Below are positions 63,887-64,000 of a stretch of 64,000 nucleotides of DNA, one piece after another. The first letter of the stretch is position 1. Every line of letters starts with the position of its first letter. Below the pieces are notes generated by a model, which worked only from the letters and a program-made list of their open reading frames with translations, made no database searches and was not told where the DNA came from. This stretch comes from Fulvimonas sp. R45 (GTDB taxonomy: Bacteria; Pseudomonadota; Gammaproteobacteria; Xanthomonadales; Rhodanobacteraceae), in assembly GCF_030504985.1 (NCBI RefSeq), contig NZ_JASERU010000014.1, forward strand, positions 1 through 64,000, read 5' to 3'. The translations under genes were made by a program, and so were the position numbers.

Positions 63887-64000
63887 CTACAGCCCCGGCA
63901 GGCGGTCCTGCCGGTCGCGCCGCGACGCCAACCGGTCGGCCAGGCGCGTCGGCTCCGGCAGGCGGTAGCGGGTGCAGCAGGCCAGCACCAGCCCCGGGGC
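63887..64000 (-). CDS. nfi: Endonuclease V, C-terminal fragment (cut by window edge)
   Basis: The last 114 bases encode 37 residues to a TAG stop. LVLACCTRYRLPEPTRLADR resembles the C-terminus of endonuclease V, which reads RYRLPEPTRWAD-like in E. coli. The enzyme nicks DNA near deaminated bases. The rest of the gene is right of the window. Confidence 0.65.
   Translation of the reverse strand, partial: APGLVLACCTRYRLPEPTRLADRLASRRDRQDRLPGL

Overview
The window is high-GC, densely packed gammaproteobacterial chromosome. Gene content and order point to the Xanthomonadales, most likely the Rhodanobacteraceae (Rhodanobacter/Dyella/Frateuria-like). The pointers are a bifunctional HisB in a his operon led by a TrpR-like YerC gene, a methionine-salvage set (mtnB-mtnD-mtnC), a folC-dedD-cvpA-purF operon, many TAT-type secreted proteins, and paired REP-like palindromes of the xanthomonad type. 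The genus is an inference. No phage, CRISPR array or intact insertion sequence was seen; only the tail of a transposase gene enters at the left edge.

Layout. 1-7.8 kb is a signalling locus: two paralogous RcsB/BvgA-like response regulators, a hybrid sensor kinase with a C-terminal HPt-like domain, a secreted LysM-FecR protein and a CHASE2 membrane protein with no output domain. Two nearly identical promoter-like modules are present. One precedes the first regulator gene. The other precedes a ~170-nt non-coding stretch that ends in a strong terminator, a candidate small RNA. 7.8-14.3 kb holds parE, a 3-hydroxyanthranilate dioxygenase, a Nudix hydrolase and two APC amino-acid permeases. 14.6-19.2 kb holds a HiPIP ferredoxin-like gene, mtnB-mtnD-(SPFH)-mtnC and a legumain-like C13 peptidase. 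19.2-26.9 kb is the complete histidine operon (yerC, hisG, D, C, B, H, A, F, IE) on the minus strand, with a readable promoter and a TrpR-like palindrome just before the first start codon. 27-31.6 kb holds a YdeI-like protein, a long MIO-type ammonia-lyase, hisS and tRNA-Pro(CGG).

31.7-39.7 kb is an assimilatory nitrate/nitrite reduction operon (nirB, nirD, nasA, cysG, hemD-like) that makes both the reductases and the siroheme they need. 39.9-45.3 kb is folC-dedD-cvpA-purF plus a DUF455 ferritin-like gene. 45.7-49.0 kb is a copper module: a CueR-like regulator, a P1B ATPase with two YHS domains and a 43-residue membrane peptide. 49.0-51.9 kb is a MocR regulator divergent from a metallo-beta-lactamase-fold protein and a cupin. 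51.9-57.8 kb holds a CocE-like hydrolase, an Lrp regulator divergent from alanine dehydrogenase, an AraC regulator and a DUF1501-like TAT protein. 57.8-64 kb holds an ABC exporter and an MFS pump. It continues with a serine beta-lactamase-like hydrolase, a winged-helix repressor/membrane-protein pair with its own operator, and the end of an endonuclease V gene. A ~189-bp inverted-repeat element lies between the convergent MFS and hydrolase genes and supplies both stop codons.

Most product names rest on family motifs read from the translated sequence. Regulatory sites were read by eye and are hypotheses unless stated otherwise.
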